Source: Lentzea waywayandensis (GTDB lineage Bacteria; Actinomycetota; Actinomycetes; Mycobacteriales; Pseudonocardiaceae). Taken from it: 64,000 nt of DNA. The notes beneath the pieces were generated by a model that searched no databases, was not told where the DNA came from, and saw only the letters and a program-made list of their open reading frames with translations. The DNA lies in the NCBI RefSeq assembly GCF_900115955.1, contig NZ_FOYL01000011.1, positions 248,001 to 312,000 on the forward strand. Direction: 5' to 3'. Made by a program: the position numbers and the translations under genes. Of this stretch, positions 52,012-61,475 are shown in pieces; position 1 is the first letter of the stretch, and each line of letters opens with the position of its first letter.

Positions 52012-52159
52012 TGGACTGTCCCCCTTCAGGTTCTCGTCGAAACGAGATCACCGGAGAAGGCGTGCCATCCCGTGCCACCGCCGTGCCACCCCCCGCGTTG
52101 AACCGAACCGTCCTGGTTCGCGTGTCACGTACGGGGTGGGGGATGTGGAAGAGCAGCTG

Positions 52160-53941
52160 ATGCCGAGTTCGCTGTTGGCGGGCGGCACGCGTGCGCTCGT
52201 CGCGGAGGGGGACCTGCGCACGAGCAGGGAACGATTTGAGCGGGCTTTTCGGGCGGCCGACCGTACGGGTGACGCGCACACGCTCGTCGCCGCCGCGTTG
52301 GGGCTAGGTGGCCTGTGGGTGCACGAGCACCGTTCGGCCGCGGGTGCGACGTCGTTGTCCGAACGTCTGCGGCGCGCGCTCGCGCTGGTGGACCCCAGGT
52401 CGTCGCTCGCGCTGCGGCTGAGGCTGCGACTGACCGCGGAGACCGACTACCTCAGCGGCCGCCACGCGTCGACACTCGCGCTGCTCGAGGAGGCGAGGTC
52501 GTCGGCGGACCCGATCGTGCTGGTGGAGGCGCTCAGCCTCGCCCACCACTGCGTGATGGGCCCAGAACACGGTGAGCTGCGAAGACGCATCGCCGCCGAG
52601 CTGATCGCGGCAAGCCTGCGAACGGAGCGCGGCGGCGACCTGGCGATGGCGCTGATGTGGCACGTCGTCGACCTGTTCCTCGACGGGCGACCGCACGCCC
52701 ACCGCGAGCTCGGGGATCTGCGGGAGTTCCTCGAGCACGGCGACCACCTCGCGGTCGGCTACGTGGTGAGCGCGATCGAGGTGATGCTCGCGGTTCGCGC
52801 CGGCCGTTTCGACGAGGCCGAGGAGCTGTCACGATCCTGCGCCGAGCGCGGTGCCCAGGCAGGTGACGTCGACGCGACGGGGTGGCACGGCGGGCAGCTT
52901 CTGGCGATCCGGTGGTACCAGGGCCGTGTGCTGGAACTGCTGCCCGGGCTCGACGAGCTGGTGCACTCCCCCACTCTCAGCGCGGTGGACAACTCGTTCG
53001 TCACCGCGCAGGCCGTCGTGGCGGCGACGGCGGGAGACCGGCGCAAGGCGGCCGGTGCGCTCGCGGCGCTCGGTGACCTCGCCGAGCTGCCGAGGTCGAG
53101 TACCTGGCTCGTGACGATGAACGGGGTCGTCCAGGCGGCGAACCTGCTCGACGACGCCGACCTGTCCGCACAGGCGTACGAGTTGCTGCTGCCGTTCGCG
53201 CGGCTGCCGATGATGGCCAGTCTCGCCGTCACCTGCTTCGGATCGACCCAGCACGCGCTCGGCGTGGCGTCCCTGACCACCGGACACGTGGACCGGGCCG
53301 TGGATCACCTGCGGGCGGCGGTGAAGGACAACCTCGCTCTCGCCCACTGGCCTGCCACCCTGCACTCCAGGCTGCGCTACGCCGAGGCGCTCGACCGCGT
53401 CGGTGAGGTCGCCCAGGCACGCGGTGAACGCGCCATCGCACACGGCGAGGCCGCGTCGTTGGACATCTCGCTGCCGGACACCAGGACCGTGGCGTGCACG
53501 TGCCGCCGCGAGGGAGCCCGGTGGAAAGTCCAGCTGGGGCAGAGGACCGCGCGGGTCGAGCACTGCGTCGGGATGCTGCACCTCGCCGTGCTCCTGGCCA
53601 ATCCCGGTCAGGAGATCGACGCGGTCGACCTCGTCGACGGCGTGAGGGCACTGTCGAGCCAGCCCGTGCTGGATCGTGCGGCGGTCCAGCAGTACCGCAC
53701 TCGTCTCGACGACCTGGAAGACGGCGCGGAACGCGACTGGCTGCTCGCCGAACTGGCGGGCGCGACCGGACTCAGCGGCCGCTCCCGCCAGTTCGCCGAC
53801 AGCGGTGAACGCGCGCGCCTCGCTGTGGGCAAGGCGATTCGCCGTGCGCTCACCCGTCTCACCGAAGCCGACGCCGTCATCGGCGAGCATCTGCGCAGAG
53901 CCGTGCACACCGGCAGGCGCTGCGACTACCGGCCGATCTGA
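52160..53941 (+). CDS. TPR-rich putative regulatory protein
   Basis: A 593-residue, mostly helical protein of TPR-like repeats (RERFERAFRAADRTGDAHTL, LLEEARSSADPIVLVEALSL, DRAVDHLRAAVKDNLALAHW). The C-terminal domain (about 440-593; ALTRLTEADAVIGEHLRRAV near the end) is shared by several actinomycete ATPase/LuxR-like regulators as I remember them. No helix-turn-helix or NTPase motif is visible. ATG 52160 is preferred (GGAAGAG 6 bp upstream); GTG 52145 is an alternative. It is divergent from the FG-GAP gene. Its function is not known. Confidence 0.7.
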   Translation: MPSSLLAGGTRALVAEGDLRTSRERFERAFRAADRTGDAHTLVAAALGLGGLWVHEHRSAAGATSLSERLRRALALVDPRSSLALRLRLRLTAETDYLSGRHASTLALLEEARSSADPIVLVEALSLAHHCVMGPEHGELRRRIAAELIAASLRTERGGDLAMALMWHVVDLFLDGRPHAHRELGDLREFLEHGDHLAVGYVVSAIEVMLAVRAGRFDEAEELSRSCAERGAQAGDVDATGWHGGQLLAIRWYQGRVLELLPGLDELVHSPTLSAVDNSFVTAQAVVAATAGDRRKAAGALAALGDLAELPRSSTWLVTMNGVVQAANLLDDADLSAQAYELLLPFARLPMMASLAVTCFGSTQHALGVASLTTGHVDRAVDHLRAAVKDNLALAHWPATLHSRLRYAEALDRVGEVAQARGERAIAHGEAASLDISLPDTRTVACTCRREGARWKVQLGQRTARVEHCVGMLHLAVLLANPGQEIDAVDLVDGVRALSSQPVLDRAAVQQYRTRLDDLEDGAERDWLLAELAGATGLSGRSRQFADSGERARLAVGKAIRRALTRLTEADAVIGEHLRRAVHTGRRCDYRPI

Positions 53942-53954
53942 CCGCCGAAGTGCT

Positions 53955-54190
53955 TGCGGTCAGCCGGTCCCGAGTTGGGCAGGGTATCGGCCGGGGACGC
54001 GCCCCACGCCCCCGGTTCGACGACACCCCGTGGACCGACAGGGTTTGGACGTACTTGTTCTGTGCGTTCGCCTGCGGTGCCTCGATGACGATCGTCTTGC
54101 CGTTGCCTGAATCTCCACCTTGGTGAACAGCGGCGCGGACAGCACGAGTCGGTGCGGCTGGGCACCTGCGGGTAGATACCCGTCGCGGCG
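53955..54190 (-). pseudogene. 3' remnant of a GH92 alpha-mannosidase gene
   Basis: Minus-strand segments in three frames recall the C-terminus of GH92 enzymes: GIYPQVP, then LVLSAPLFTKVEI, then GNGKTIVIEAPQANAQNKYV. WGASPADTLPNSGPADRK follows in a further frame. The order is correct and the frames are broken by several small indels. The catalytic part of the gene is missing. The overlap with the end of the TPR gene (53941) is nil or very small. Confidence 0.65.
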
Positions 54191-54269
54191 AACAGGCCAA
54201 GTCAGCCTCTGGTATCGGCTGATGTGCGAGAACCACGATGAACTCAGATGCCTGGGGTTGATCGGTTGG

Positions 54270-54698
54270 TCACGGGCGGTGCTTTTTGGTGCGTCGCCCA
54301 GAGCCAAAAAACGGGAATCGTGACCGGGCCGGACTCTGTGAATCTGGGAGGTTGATCGTACCGACAACACCTAGTTGGATCAGGGTGCCGTGGACGGCGC
54401 CGGTGTTGATGTTGCGCGCCCTCTTCGCCACGGGACCGAACAGCACCTCGGGCCAGAGAGCGTCGAGCAGGATGGAAAAAGCGCCACCACCGTCATAGGC
54501 GGCCTTGAGGCCGTTCGCCAGTTCCGCCGCGAGGTGGATCTTGTCGGACTCATTTCCCGCGCGAGCCGCATCCAGCGCATCGCCCAGGCCGGGCACCGCA
54601 CGGACCGCTTTCTCCAGCTGCATCAGAGCTGCGGAACCCGACTCCTCCACGGGACCGATGAGTGCGGCGGCAACGGACAACATCCACATGTCCACCAT
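54270..54698 (-). CDS. small helical protein with amyloid-signalling-like C-terminal motif
   Basis: A 142-residue protein. ATG 54698 is chosen over 54761 because GGGGGGAT precedes it. The N-terminal 90 residues are predicted helical with a hydrophobic start (MWMLSVAAALIGPVEES, LGDALDAARAGNESDKIHLA, ELANGLKAAYDGG). Residues 96-117 read NINTGAVHGTLIQLG then VVGTINL. This has the core IQLG tetrad of RHIM-type motifs and the spaced glycines of proposed bacterial amyloid-signalling (BASS) motifs. Effectors of those systems are short helical, often membrane-acting Bell-domain proteins with such a tail. The window also has an NB-ARC protein with a comparable N-terminal motif at 41877. The tail after residue 118 is basic. 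Confidence 0.55.
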   Translation of the reverse strand: MVDMWMLSVAAALIGPVEESGSAALMQLEKAVRAVPGLGDALDAARAGNESDKIHLAAELANGLKAAYDGGGAFSILLDALWPEVLFGPVAKRARNINTGAVHGTLIQLGVVGTINLPDSQSPARSRFPFFGSGRRTKKHRP

Positions 54699-54998
54699 GG
54701 TCAATCCCCCCCAAGAGATACTGCGCCCCAGGTCAAACCGTTCGGGAACACTAACACTCAAACGGTCCGGACACGATGATCCTTCTAGCCTCCAGAGGAT
54801 GCGCTGCCGACGGCGCGACCGACCGCACGGCGCCCGTGTAATCCTGCCGGCACGGACATCCGCTCACGTCCCGAGACGCGTCCTCACTTGCGAGGTGAAG
54901 ACATTCGACAAGAGCACGGTGCTCGTGTCCTAGGAGCAAGTTCTGACTCAGTGGTCATAGGCAACCAGTGCGCCGGGCCGGGCTGGTTGGATGACGCC

Positions 54999-55460
54999 GT
55001 GCACTACAACGAGGTGGAGCAAGCCGTCCGCGAACTGGTCGCGGCCGCCGACGACGAGAAGCGCCACCGGTTCGGCGCGGAGACCGTGGTCCGGCTGACC
55101 GCGCGCGACGACCTCACGGACGCGGCGCAGGCCGAGTTCGACGACCACGCCCAACAGGCGTTCGAACAGGCGCGCACGGACCCAGCGGGCAGCACGCCGG
55201 ACCGGCTGCGCGCGTGGCTGGACACGATCGACAAGGGCACTCTGTCCGACGGCGACATGGACCCGCAGGTGCTGTGGGCACTGGAGGCTCTGGAGCACTG
55301 GGCGAGCTTCCTCGTCGACCACGACCCCGAGTTCGTGCTGCAGCTGGCGATCCGGTCGCTGGAGGCGGTGGACTACGAGGTCTCCGCACGCTTGGACGAC
55401 TTCCTCGCGTCCCCGGAGATGACGGCCGAGTTCGACCGGATCGGCAGGCACCTACGCTAG
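54999..55460 (+). CDS. hypothetical acidic protein
   Basis: A soluble, helical protein of about 153 residues from GTG 54999 (an upstream GTG at 54951 is possible). It is rich in Asp/Glu, with segments EVEQAVRELVAAADDEKRH, AQAEFDDHAQQAFEQA and LWALEALEHWASFLVDHDPE. No motif is recognised. Size and charge would be typical of immunity or anti-toxin proteins, but there is no toxin gene next to it, so this is not claimed. Confidence 0.6.
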   Translation: MHYNEVEQAVRELVAAADDEKRHRFGAETVVRLTARDDLTDAAQAEFDDHAQQAFEQARTDPAGSTPDRLRAWLDTIDKGTLSDGDMDPQVLWALEALEHWASFLVDHDPEFVLQLAIRSLEAVDYEVSARLDDFLASPEMTAEFDRIGRHLR

Positions 55461-55983
55461 GCGAGCAGGTCCGAAGGGCGTTCAAGATCCGTTTGCGATG
55501 ACAGACCTGAACACCTTTCTGAGCGCTCCCACCGCCCGCTCATGCAGCCGAGCCGAACATGCTCGCCGGACTCGGGCGAGCCAGAGCCGATGTGCCTTGG
55601 AGCGTGCGGTGGGGGCAACTCCGCCAGTTGCGCCGGAACTGTCCTTAGTGGACCTGAGCTGACTCGCGCTGACCCTCCCACCGCACATACCAGTCCGGTG
55701 GCCGCTGCTCGAAGACATCCGGCCGACGCGGCACAGCCCGACCACGCAGAGGGCGTTGCCGATCTTCCAGGTCATCTGTTGGACACGCCGGGATCCTCCC
55801 TGACATCGATCACCGGCTCCGCCGCAATGCCGGCTTCGCCCTGGATCGCGATCCCGACGAGGTGGGATCACTCGATCCGGCGACATCGTGTACTTCCTGG
55901 GCGCGCCGACTCGTCCGATGTGGACACAACGGGCAGGCTGTCACACCGTCGCGACTGCAACATGTGGAAGGAACGACGAGCGG
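55461..55983. other. intergenic region without a recognised gene
   Basis: About 520 bp. Frames on both strands have atypical composition (many Ser/Arg/Pro, no motifs). GGAAGGA near 55966 is probably the ribosome-binding site of the next gene. Confidence 0.4.
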
Positions 55984-56262
55984 ATGATCCGGATCATGCC
56001 CGCCAAGGACCAGCACGTGCGGGTGACCTGGGCACTGCCCCGGCACGAGCCGCCAGGCCCGGTCAGCGTGGTCGGCGACTTCAACGGCTGGACGCCGGGA
56101 GCGACCGAACTCCGCGCCCGCTCGAACGGCAACCGCACCGCGGCGGTCGTCGTTCCGCGCGGCACGACACTGCGCTTCCGCTACCTCGGTTCGAACGGTC
56201 ACTGGTTCGACGACTCGGACGCGGCGGCACAGGACGACCACGGCTGCGTGATCACCGTCTGA
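55984..56262 (+). CDS. stand-alone CBM48/isoamylase-N-like protein
   Basis: A 92-residue protein. The middle VTWALPRHEPPGPVSVVGDF then NGWTPGATELR, with RYLGSNGHWFDDSDAAAQDD, is the glycogen-binding (CBM48, early-set) domain found at the N-terminus of branching enzymes and in AMPK beta subunits. No catalytic domain follows. Actinomycetes carry short free-standing versions of this fold. ATG 55984 is used; a longer in-frame start at 55888 is unlikely because the fold starts after it. Glycan binding is inferred. Confidence 0.75.
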   Translation: MIRIMPAKDQHVRVTWALPRHEPPGPVSVVGDFNGWTPGATELRARSNGNRTAAVVVPRGTTLRFRYLGSNGHWFDDSDAAAQDDHGCVITV

Positions 56263-56389
56263 CAGGGCCCCCAAATCGGCTGGCGAGCATCGGTGACGAT
56301 GACCGGTGGCACACCGCTTCGAGCCCCTTGCGATTGACCGTCAGAACCTCGTTGGACAACGAAGGATCCGCGTCGGCGACTGCGCGGGC

Positions 56390-56830
56390 GACCTGCCCGC
56401 ACCAGGGCAAGTGGTACGAGATCGGCAAGGACGCCGTTGAGCGCGTCAAGGCTCAGGTGGCCGAGCTGCTGTTGAACAGGAGCACGCTTTCATTCCCGCT
56501 CTGGGTGCCGTCCGGCAAGACCACGGACGAGCACGACTACGCGGCGGAGAAGGTGGCCGCGCGGCAGTGTTACCTCTGCCTGGACAGCAGCTTCGCCACG
56601 ACGCCGATGCACCTGCGGTTCGAGCTGGCGGACATCGCCGGCCGCGTCTGGGACGCCGGCATCCTGTTCTCCCTGTCGCGGGTGAGCCTGCTGCGGCTGA
56701 GCTACGACCTGCACAACCTCGGGATCGAGCTCCAGTTCGCCGACATCCCCTTCGTCGCGAGGAAGAAGGGACAGCCGGCGGCCAAGGCCGCCTGGAAGCG
56801 GAGACCGGTCGGCCTCTGGGCACAGCGCGC
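56390..56830 (+). pseudogene. remnant of a DUF6119 (TIGR04141)-like gene
   Basis: The frame holds KWYEIGKDAVERVKAQVAEL, the CYLCLDSSF block, TPMHLRFELADI and, directly after a likely internal deletion, LFSLSRVSLLRLSYDLHNLG. These recall the middle and end of the sporadically distributed DUF6119 proteins. The N-terminal half and the middle are absent, and no start or ribosome-binding site is seen. Members often sit near restriction or defence genes. The call rests on remembered family patterns. Confidence 0.45.
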
Positions 56831-57043
56831 TGCCGTGCCCAGTGGCCAACCGCACCAAGGAAGAAATCGAATGACCGCAATTCACGACGAACCCAGACCG
56901 GATTCCGCCCGTCTGAGTGTTCGTGCGTGTAGTTCTTTTGTGGGCCTAACGCATCAGCATACGAACCGCTCGGTGCTGGTCGAAGGGCCTGAGATCACGA
57001 TCCGCCCCGTGGGCACCCGTCGTCTGGCTGCGGGTGGTTCCCG

Positions 57044-57737
57044 ATGACCGTCACCACAGCTTCTTCGGCTCGGAGGGATCGCGCACTGTGGGTGCAGTGC
57101 GCCTGCACGGCACTGTTGCTCTCGGCGCGGCTTATGCCTCGTACCGGCATGGGCGCGAGTTTGCTTTGCGTTCGGCGCGGATGAGGTGACGGCCGCGATC
57201 TGGCCGTTGATCGTGGATGGGCTGTTGACCACGGCCACCGTCGAGCTGTGGAAGACGTCAGGTGACGGCCGTCGTGCCGAGGGTCGCTGGGCGGCTTGGA
57301 CGTCTTTCGTGTTCGGCATCTCCCTCTCGCTCTGCGCGAACGTGGCAGCGGCCCCAGAACTGAGCGTGTTCGCCATCGCGGTCGCGGCATGTCCGCCGCT
57401 GGCGCTGTTGCTGGCGGTGGAGCTCCTGAACCGCGCGCTCAAGCGTCATCGCGCCGAGAGTGCGCGCGCGACCACTCTCGAGACGGACGAGACAGCAGCG
57501 GGAGCTGGCGAGACTGGGCGAGTGGTGCGTCTCGCTGTCGTCTCGGACGAGTCTCGCTCGCCGGACGAGCCGACCGCAGAGCAGCGGATGTGGGCGTACT
57601 ACGTGACCGAGCGTGCGAAGGGGCGCAGCCCGACCGGAGCGGAATTGGATCGGATTGCGGGTACCAACAACTACGGCCGTCGAGTGCTGCGCCGGTGGCT
57701 GCAAGCCGGGCAACTGGCAGCAGGAAACAATTGGTAG
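57044..57737 (+). pseudogene. frameshifted DUF2637 (Spd-like) mobile-element gene
   Basis: Three consecutive frames make one protein: TASSARRDRALWVQCACTAL, then AAYASYRHGREFALR, then GADEVTAAIWPLIVDGLLTT with ATVELWKTSGDG and a second hydrophobic segment. The joins need single missing bases near 57119 and 57166. The C-terminal region (GAELDRIAGTNNYGRRVLRR) looks like a winged-helix. DUF2637 membrane proteins belong to actinomycete integrative and conjugative elements, where they assist plasmid spread between hyphae. The 3' frame alone is open from GTG 57186 for 183 codons. Confidence 0.75.
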
Positions 57738-57847
57738 GCATATTCGATACTGCGGGCACTGTCGTGCTGGCGGGGTTGGCTGCTGCTGTACTGCTGGTGC
57801 TGCTCGGCAACGCGCGGCGCGTGTTTGGCTTGGCTGAGTCGGCCTGA
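57731..57847 (+). CDS. small single-span membrane peptide
   Basis: A TTG start at 57731 overlaps the stop of the DUF2637 gene, with AGGAAA upstream. The 38-residue product has one hydrophobic segment (VVLAGLAAAVLLVLLG) followed by NARRVFGL. Short membrane proteins are usual next to Spd-like genes in actinomycete conjugative elements, so it is likely part of that relic operon. Confidence 0.45.
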   Translation: MVGIFDTAGTVVLAGLAAAVLLVLLGNARRVFGLAESA

Positions 57848-58175
57848 GGCGCGGTGCCGGGGTTGCCTGGTCCGTTTCCTCCAGGCCGACTCAACCACCC
57901 GCGCGACCTGCCGCAAGATGATCGAGCCGATGACGCGACTGCCTGCGCTCCTCGTGAGCTTCTCGATGTTCAGCTTCGAGATTGATCAGTACCTCATTCG
58001 CTCAGATGGCGGTTTCAAGTAAGAAACGCGCCACGGTTGGCCTATACCTACCGAATAGATGCCACTGCGAGTAGCAGTACCTCTTGCGAATCCACCTGTC
58101 GAGCGGACAGACAGGATCCCTGTGTCGAGGTTTCTTGGAGATCTTGGGTTTTCGTCAGCTTGGGGGGAGGGAAGG
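57848..58175. other. AT-richer intergenic region upstream of the restriction enzyme gene
   Basis: About 330 bp with GC falling toward the right. No supported gene. It should hold the promoter of the type IIG gene; GGGGGGAGGG at 58162-58171 is its ribosome-binding site. Confidence 0.45.
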
Positions 58176-61100
58176 ATGCCCCGAAGCCACACCGTGGGTC
58201 TGTCGATCGGAACCACGACTGTCGACGTGGTCGTCGCCAAGTTTGGCAGCGAGGTTACCAAGAAGCTGAAGACCGGCAAAGGGTCACAGGAAGATCACTT
58301 GCGGGGGCCGTTCGAACGGATGCTGACCGGCATCGCGGAGAGCCTTGGGCTGACGATCACCACAATTGGGGAGATGCGTCTACCAGACCTGTCTATTCGG
58401 CCGGACTATGCAGTGGATATCGCGGGTGCACGTGTCGGATACGTTGAGCTGAAAAAGCCTGGCTATGGCGTGCCAGACAACTGGCGGAGCCCAAGCCAGC
58501 ACGATCGGATTCAGTGGGAAAAACTTCAGCTGTTGCCGAATGTTCTGTACTCCGACGGAGAGCAGTTCGCCAGGTATAGTTTCGGAAAACTTCAAGGCAA
58601 GATCGCGCTTCTTGCCCCTGGACTTGATCGAGCTGGCAAAAGACTTCATGCGGTGAGCAGTGACTTCGCTCGCGTTCTCACCGATTTTCTCCTGTGGGAA
58701 CCAGAACGGCCGCGCTCGCTTGACGAGCTTGTTCGATTGGTTGCCAACCTCTGTCGACTACTGCGAGACGATGTGGCCGCTGAACTTATTCGAGAGCAGA
58801 CTGGCCTGTCGGGAAGTCGAACGTTCAGCGGGCTTGCCACGGACTGGAGGCAGGCCTTATTTCCGAACTTGACCGATGCGGAATTTGCTGATCAGTACTC
58901 ACAAACAATAACGTTTGCACTTCTACTTGCTCGCGTTGACGGCGTGAGCTTTCGTGGCCGGTCGATTGTCGAGATTGCCCGTTTGTTGGGAAAAAAGCAC
59001 TCGTTGATGGGGCGAGCGCTTGCTGTGCTCACCGACCAGCCGGAAGAGGAGCACAGTGTCGCACTGGCGACTATGGTGCGCGTACTCAGCGTCGTCGACT
59101 GGGCCGACTTTCCAGATGATTCATACTCGATGCTTTATGAGAACTTCTTGGCCGCATACGATCCTTCATTGCGCCGAAAGAGTGGTGTCTATTACACGCC
59201 AGCACCTCTGGTCTCCTTCATGACTCGATTTGTCGATGACGTTCTGAGGTCCCGCCTGGGTCGAACCCTGGGGTTCGCCGAGAGGGATGTGATAGTTGTA
59301 GATCCTGCGATGGGAACAGGTAGTTTTCTTTCCGAGGTTGTGAACACGGTTGCGGCGACTGTCGCGGCAGAGGAAGGTGCCGGCGCGGTAGCTCCGCATT
59401 TACGCGAACTGTCCAATCGCCTGATTGGTTTCGAGAATCAGGCGGCGCCCTACGCGGTAGCTGAGTTGCGAATTCACAGCCTGCTGAAGAAGCGGCACCT
59501 CGCCGAGGTGCCCGCGCAGGAAAGGCGCTTCCTGGCGGATACACTTGATGACCCCGATGTGCAACTACTTCCCATGGGGCGAATGTATGAGGCTATTGAA
59601 CGGTCGCGGCGTGGCGCAAATCATGTGAAGCGTGAACAGCCGGTGATGGTGGTGCTTGGAAATCCGCCATACGTGGACAAAGTAAAGGGAACTTCGAAGT
59701 GGATTGAGACGCCGAGCTCCACAACGGATTCGCCGAGCCTATCGGCATTTCGGAAATCAGGTAACGGGCGACTCGAATACGTCCTATCCAACAAGTACGT
59801 CTACTTTTGGCGCTGGGCGACTTGGAAGGCATTTGACGCGCACCCTGCGCATCCGGCGGGTGTCGTCGCCATGGTCTGCTCGGCTGGCTTCACAACTGGT
59901 CCGGGGTTCGCCGGCATGCGGGAATATCTGCGCAGAACCGCAGATGAAGGGTGGGTCATAGACCTTACGCCTGAGGGGCATCAGCCACCTATGGAAACTC
60001 GCTTCTTTCGCGGGAATCAGCAGCCAATCTGTGTGGCGGTATTCATTCGCCGAGGAGCGTCTAATCCGAGTGTCCCGGCACGAATTCATCGAACGAGTGT
60101 CATCGGCTCGGTCGAAGAGAAGTCAGAATCGCTTGCTGAACTGCGGATCGACGACAACAACTGGAAAGATTGCGCCAGCGGCTGGAGTGAACCGTTCCAT
60201 GCCGTGAGAAGCGGGTCGTGGAGTTCGATGCCTGCCATGACTGATCTGATGCCGTGGGCAGCTCCTGGCGTCAAGCCAAACCGGACATGGGTCTACGCTC
60301 CAGAGAAAGAGACACTGCGGGAGCGTTGGAACAGGCTCGTGCGTGCGCCGTTACACGGTAAGTCAGAGCTTCTTAAAGAGACAAGTTCGACTCGTGTTGA
60401 TTCAAAAATAACGAGCATTCCGGGTATGGCGGCTCACAGCGGAACGATCTCTGCGGAGATTAGCGGTTGTCCAGAGTTGCGAAGGGTTGCCCATCGGTCC
60501 TTCGATCGAAAATGGACTATTCCTGACGCAAGGTTGCATCACAGACCAAGTCCGTCGCTGTGGCTAACGGCCTCCAATGAGCAAATTTTTGTCGTTGAAC
60601 AGCATGCACATCCGATCGTCAGCGGACCTGCTTTGGTGTTTACGTCACTTATTCCCGATATGCACTACCATTCAGGTCGTGGCGGTCGCGTGCTTCCTCT
60701 ATACCGAGATGATCGTGCCACTGAGCAGAACGTCACGCCGGGCCTGGTTCGCCTTCTGTCTGAACGATTGAAGCGCTCAGTCGATGCGCTGGATTTAGTG
60801 GCCTACGTAGCTGCTGTCACTGCACATAACGGTTTCACGCGTCAGTTCTCGACAGAGCTGAAGAGCCCTGGAATTCGGATACCTCTCACTGTCGATAGCG
60901 AGGCGTGGCTTGAAGCTGTCAGCATAGGAAAAGAGGTGATTTGGTTACACACTTACGGCGAGCGCTGCGTGGATCCAAGTGCAGGTCGCCCGCAGGCGCC
61001 TCCAAGGATGCTTACCGAACGACCAACAGTGTCCGTAGGGATATCAGATTCAGAAAGTGGAATGCCGGAGTCGATTGCTCACGACGACCACACCGGCACT

Positions 61101-61475
61101 CTCCATGTCGGAGAGGGTAGGATTGGACCAGTTTCCCGCGAAGTCTGGAGCTATGAAGTCTCCGGCATGCAGGTAGTCAAGCACTGGTTCGGTTACCGCA
61201 AGAAAAATCCTTCCGGGAAACGTTTGTCCCCCCTTGATCACATTGCCGCGCAGTCTTGGACCTCAGTCATGACCACAGAGCTGTTGGACCTACTTAACGT
61301 CGTAGGTCGGTGCGTTGCGTTGGAACCTCGACAGGAGAAACTCCTCGGCCGCATTATCCGTGGCCCGCTTATCACTGTTGACGATCTGACAGCAGCCGGC
61401 GTGCTACCGGTTTCTGGAATGGCGCGCAGGATACCCAAGCTTAACCATCAGGATGATCTCTTTTCTAGTGACTGA
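58176..61475 (+). CDS. type IIG restriction-modification enzyme (nuclease-methyltransferase fusion)
   Basis: A 1099-residue enzyme that would cleave and N6-adenine-methylate DNA with one specificity domain. The N-terminal nuclease is of PD-(D/E)xK type: P76-D77 and E91-L-K93 (RPDYAV ... GYVELKKPG). A helical connector (about 180-330) leads to the methyltransferase, where SGVYYTPAPLVSFMTRF precedes motif I DPAMGTGSF (376-384) and motif IV NPPY (496-499). The remainder (about 620-1099) is the target-recognition region. It has no helicase domain, so it is not type I or ISP. ATG 58176 has a strong ribosome-binding site. GC is visibly lower than in all neighbours, which indicates recent transfer. 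The motifs are intact, so the gene is probably functional. Confidence 0.88.
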   Translation: MPRSHTVGLSIGTTTVDVVVAKFGSEVTKKLKTGKGSQEDHLRGPFERMLTGIAESLGLTITTIGEMRLPDLSIRPDYAVDIAGARVGYVELKKPGYGVPDNWRSPSQHDRIQWEKLQLLPNVLYSDGEQFARYSFGKLQGKIALLAPGLDRAGKRLHAVSSDFARVLTDFLLWEPERPRSLDELVRLVANLCRLLRDDVAAELIREQTGLSGSRTFSGLATDWRQALFPNLTDAEFADQYSQTITFALLLARVDGVSFRGRSIVEIARLLGKKHSLMGRALAVLTDQPEEEHSVALATMVRVLSVVDWADFPDDSYSMLYENFLAAYDPSLRRKSGVYYTPAPLVSFMTRFVDDVLRSRLGRTLGFAERDVIVVDPAMGTGSFLSEVVNTVAATVAAEEGAGAVAPHLRELSNRLIGFENQAAPYAVAELRIHSLLKKRHLAEVPAQERRFLADTLDDPDVQLLPMGRMYEAIERSRRGANHVKREQPVMVVLGNPPYVDKVKGTSKWIETPSSTTDSPSLSAFRKSGNGRLEYVLSNKYVYFWRWATWKAFDAHPAHPAGVVAMVCSAGFTTGPGFAGMREYLRRTADEGWVIDLTPEGHQPPMETRFFRGNQQPICVAVFIRRGASNPSVPARIHRTSVIGSVEEKSESLAELRIDDNNWKDCASGWSEPFHAVRSGSWSSMPAMTDLMPWAAPGVKPNRTWVYAPEKETLRERWNRLVRAPLHGKSELLKETSSTRVDSKITSIPGMAAHSGTISAEISGCPELRRVAHRSFDRKWTIPDARLHHRPSPSLWLTASNEQIFVVEQHAHPIVSGPALVFTSLIPDMHYHSGRGGRVLPLYRDDRATEQNVTPGLVRLLSERLKRSVDALDLVAYVAAVTAHNGFTRQFSTELKSPGIRIPLTVDSEAWLEAVSIGKEVIWLHTYGERCVDPSAGRPQAPPRMLTERPTVSVGISDSESGMPESIAHDDHTGTLHVGEGRIGPVSREVWSYEVSGMQVVKHWFGYRKKNPSGKRLSPLDHIAAQSWTSVMTTELLDLLNVVGRCVALEPRQEKLLGRIIRGPLITVDDLTAAGVLPVSGMARRIPKLNHQDDLFSSD

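Noticed and set aside
55461..55983. Possible gene in the 520-bp gap (for example minus-strand frame 55482-55886)
   Set aside because: Codon pattern lacks the third-position GC bias, and no motif or ribosome-binding site was found.
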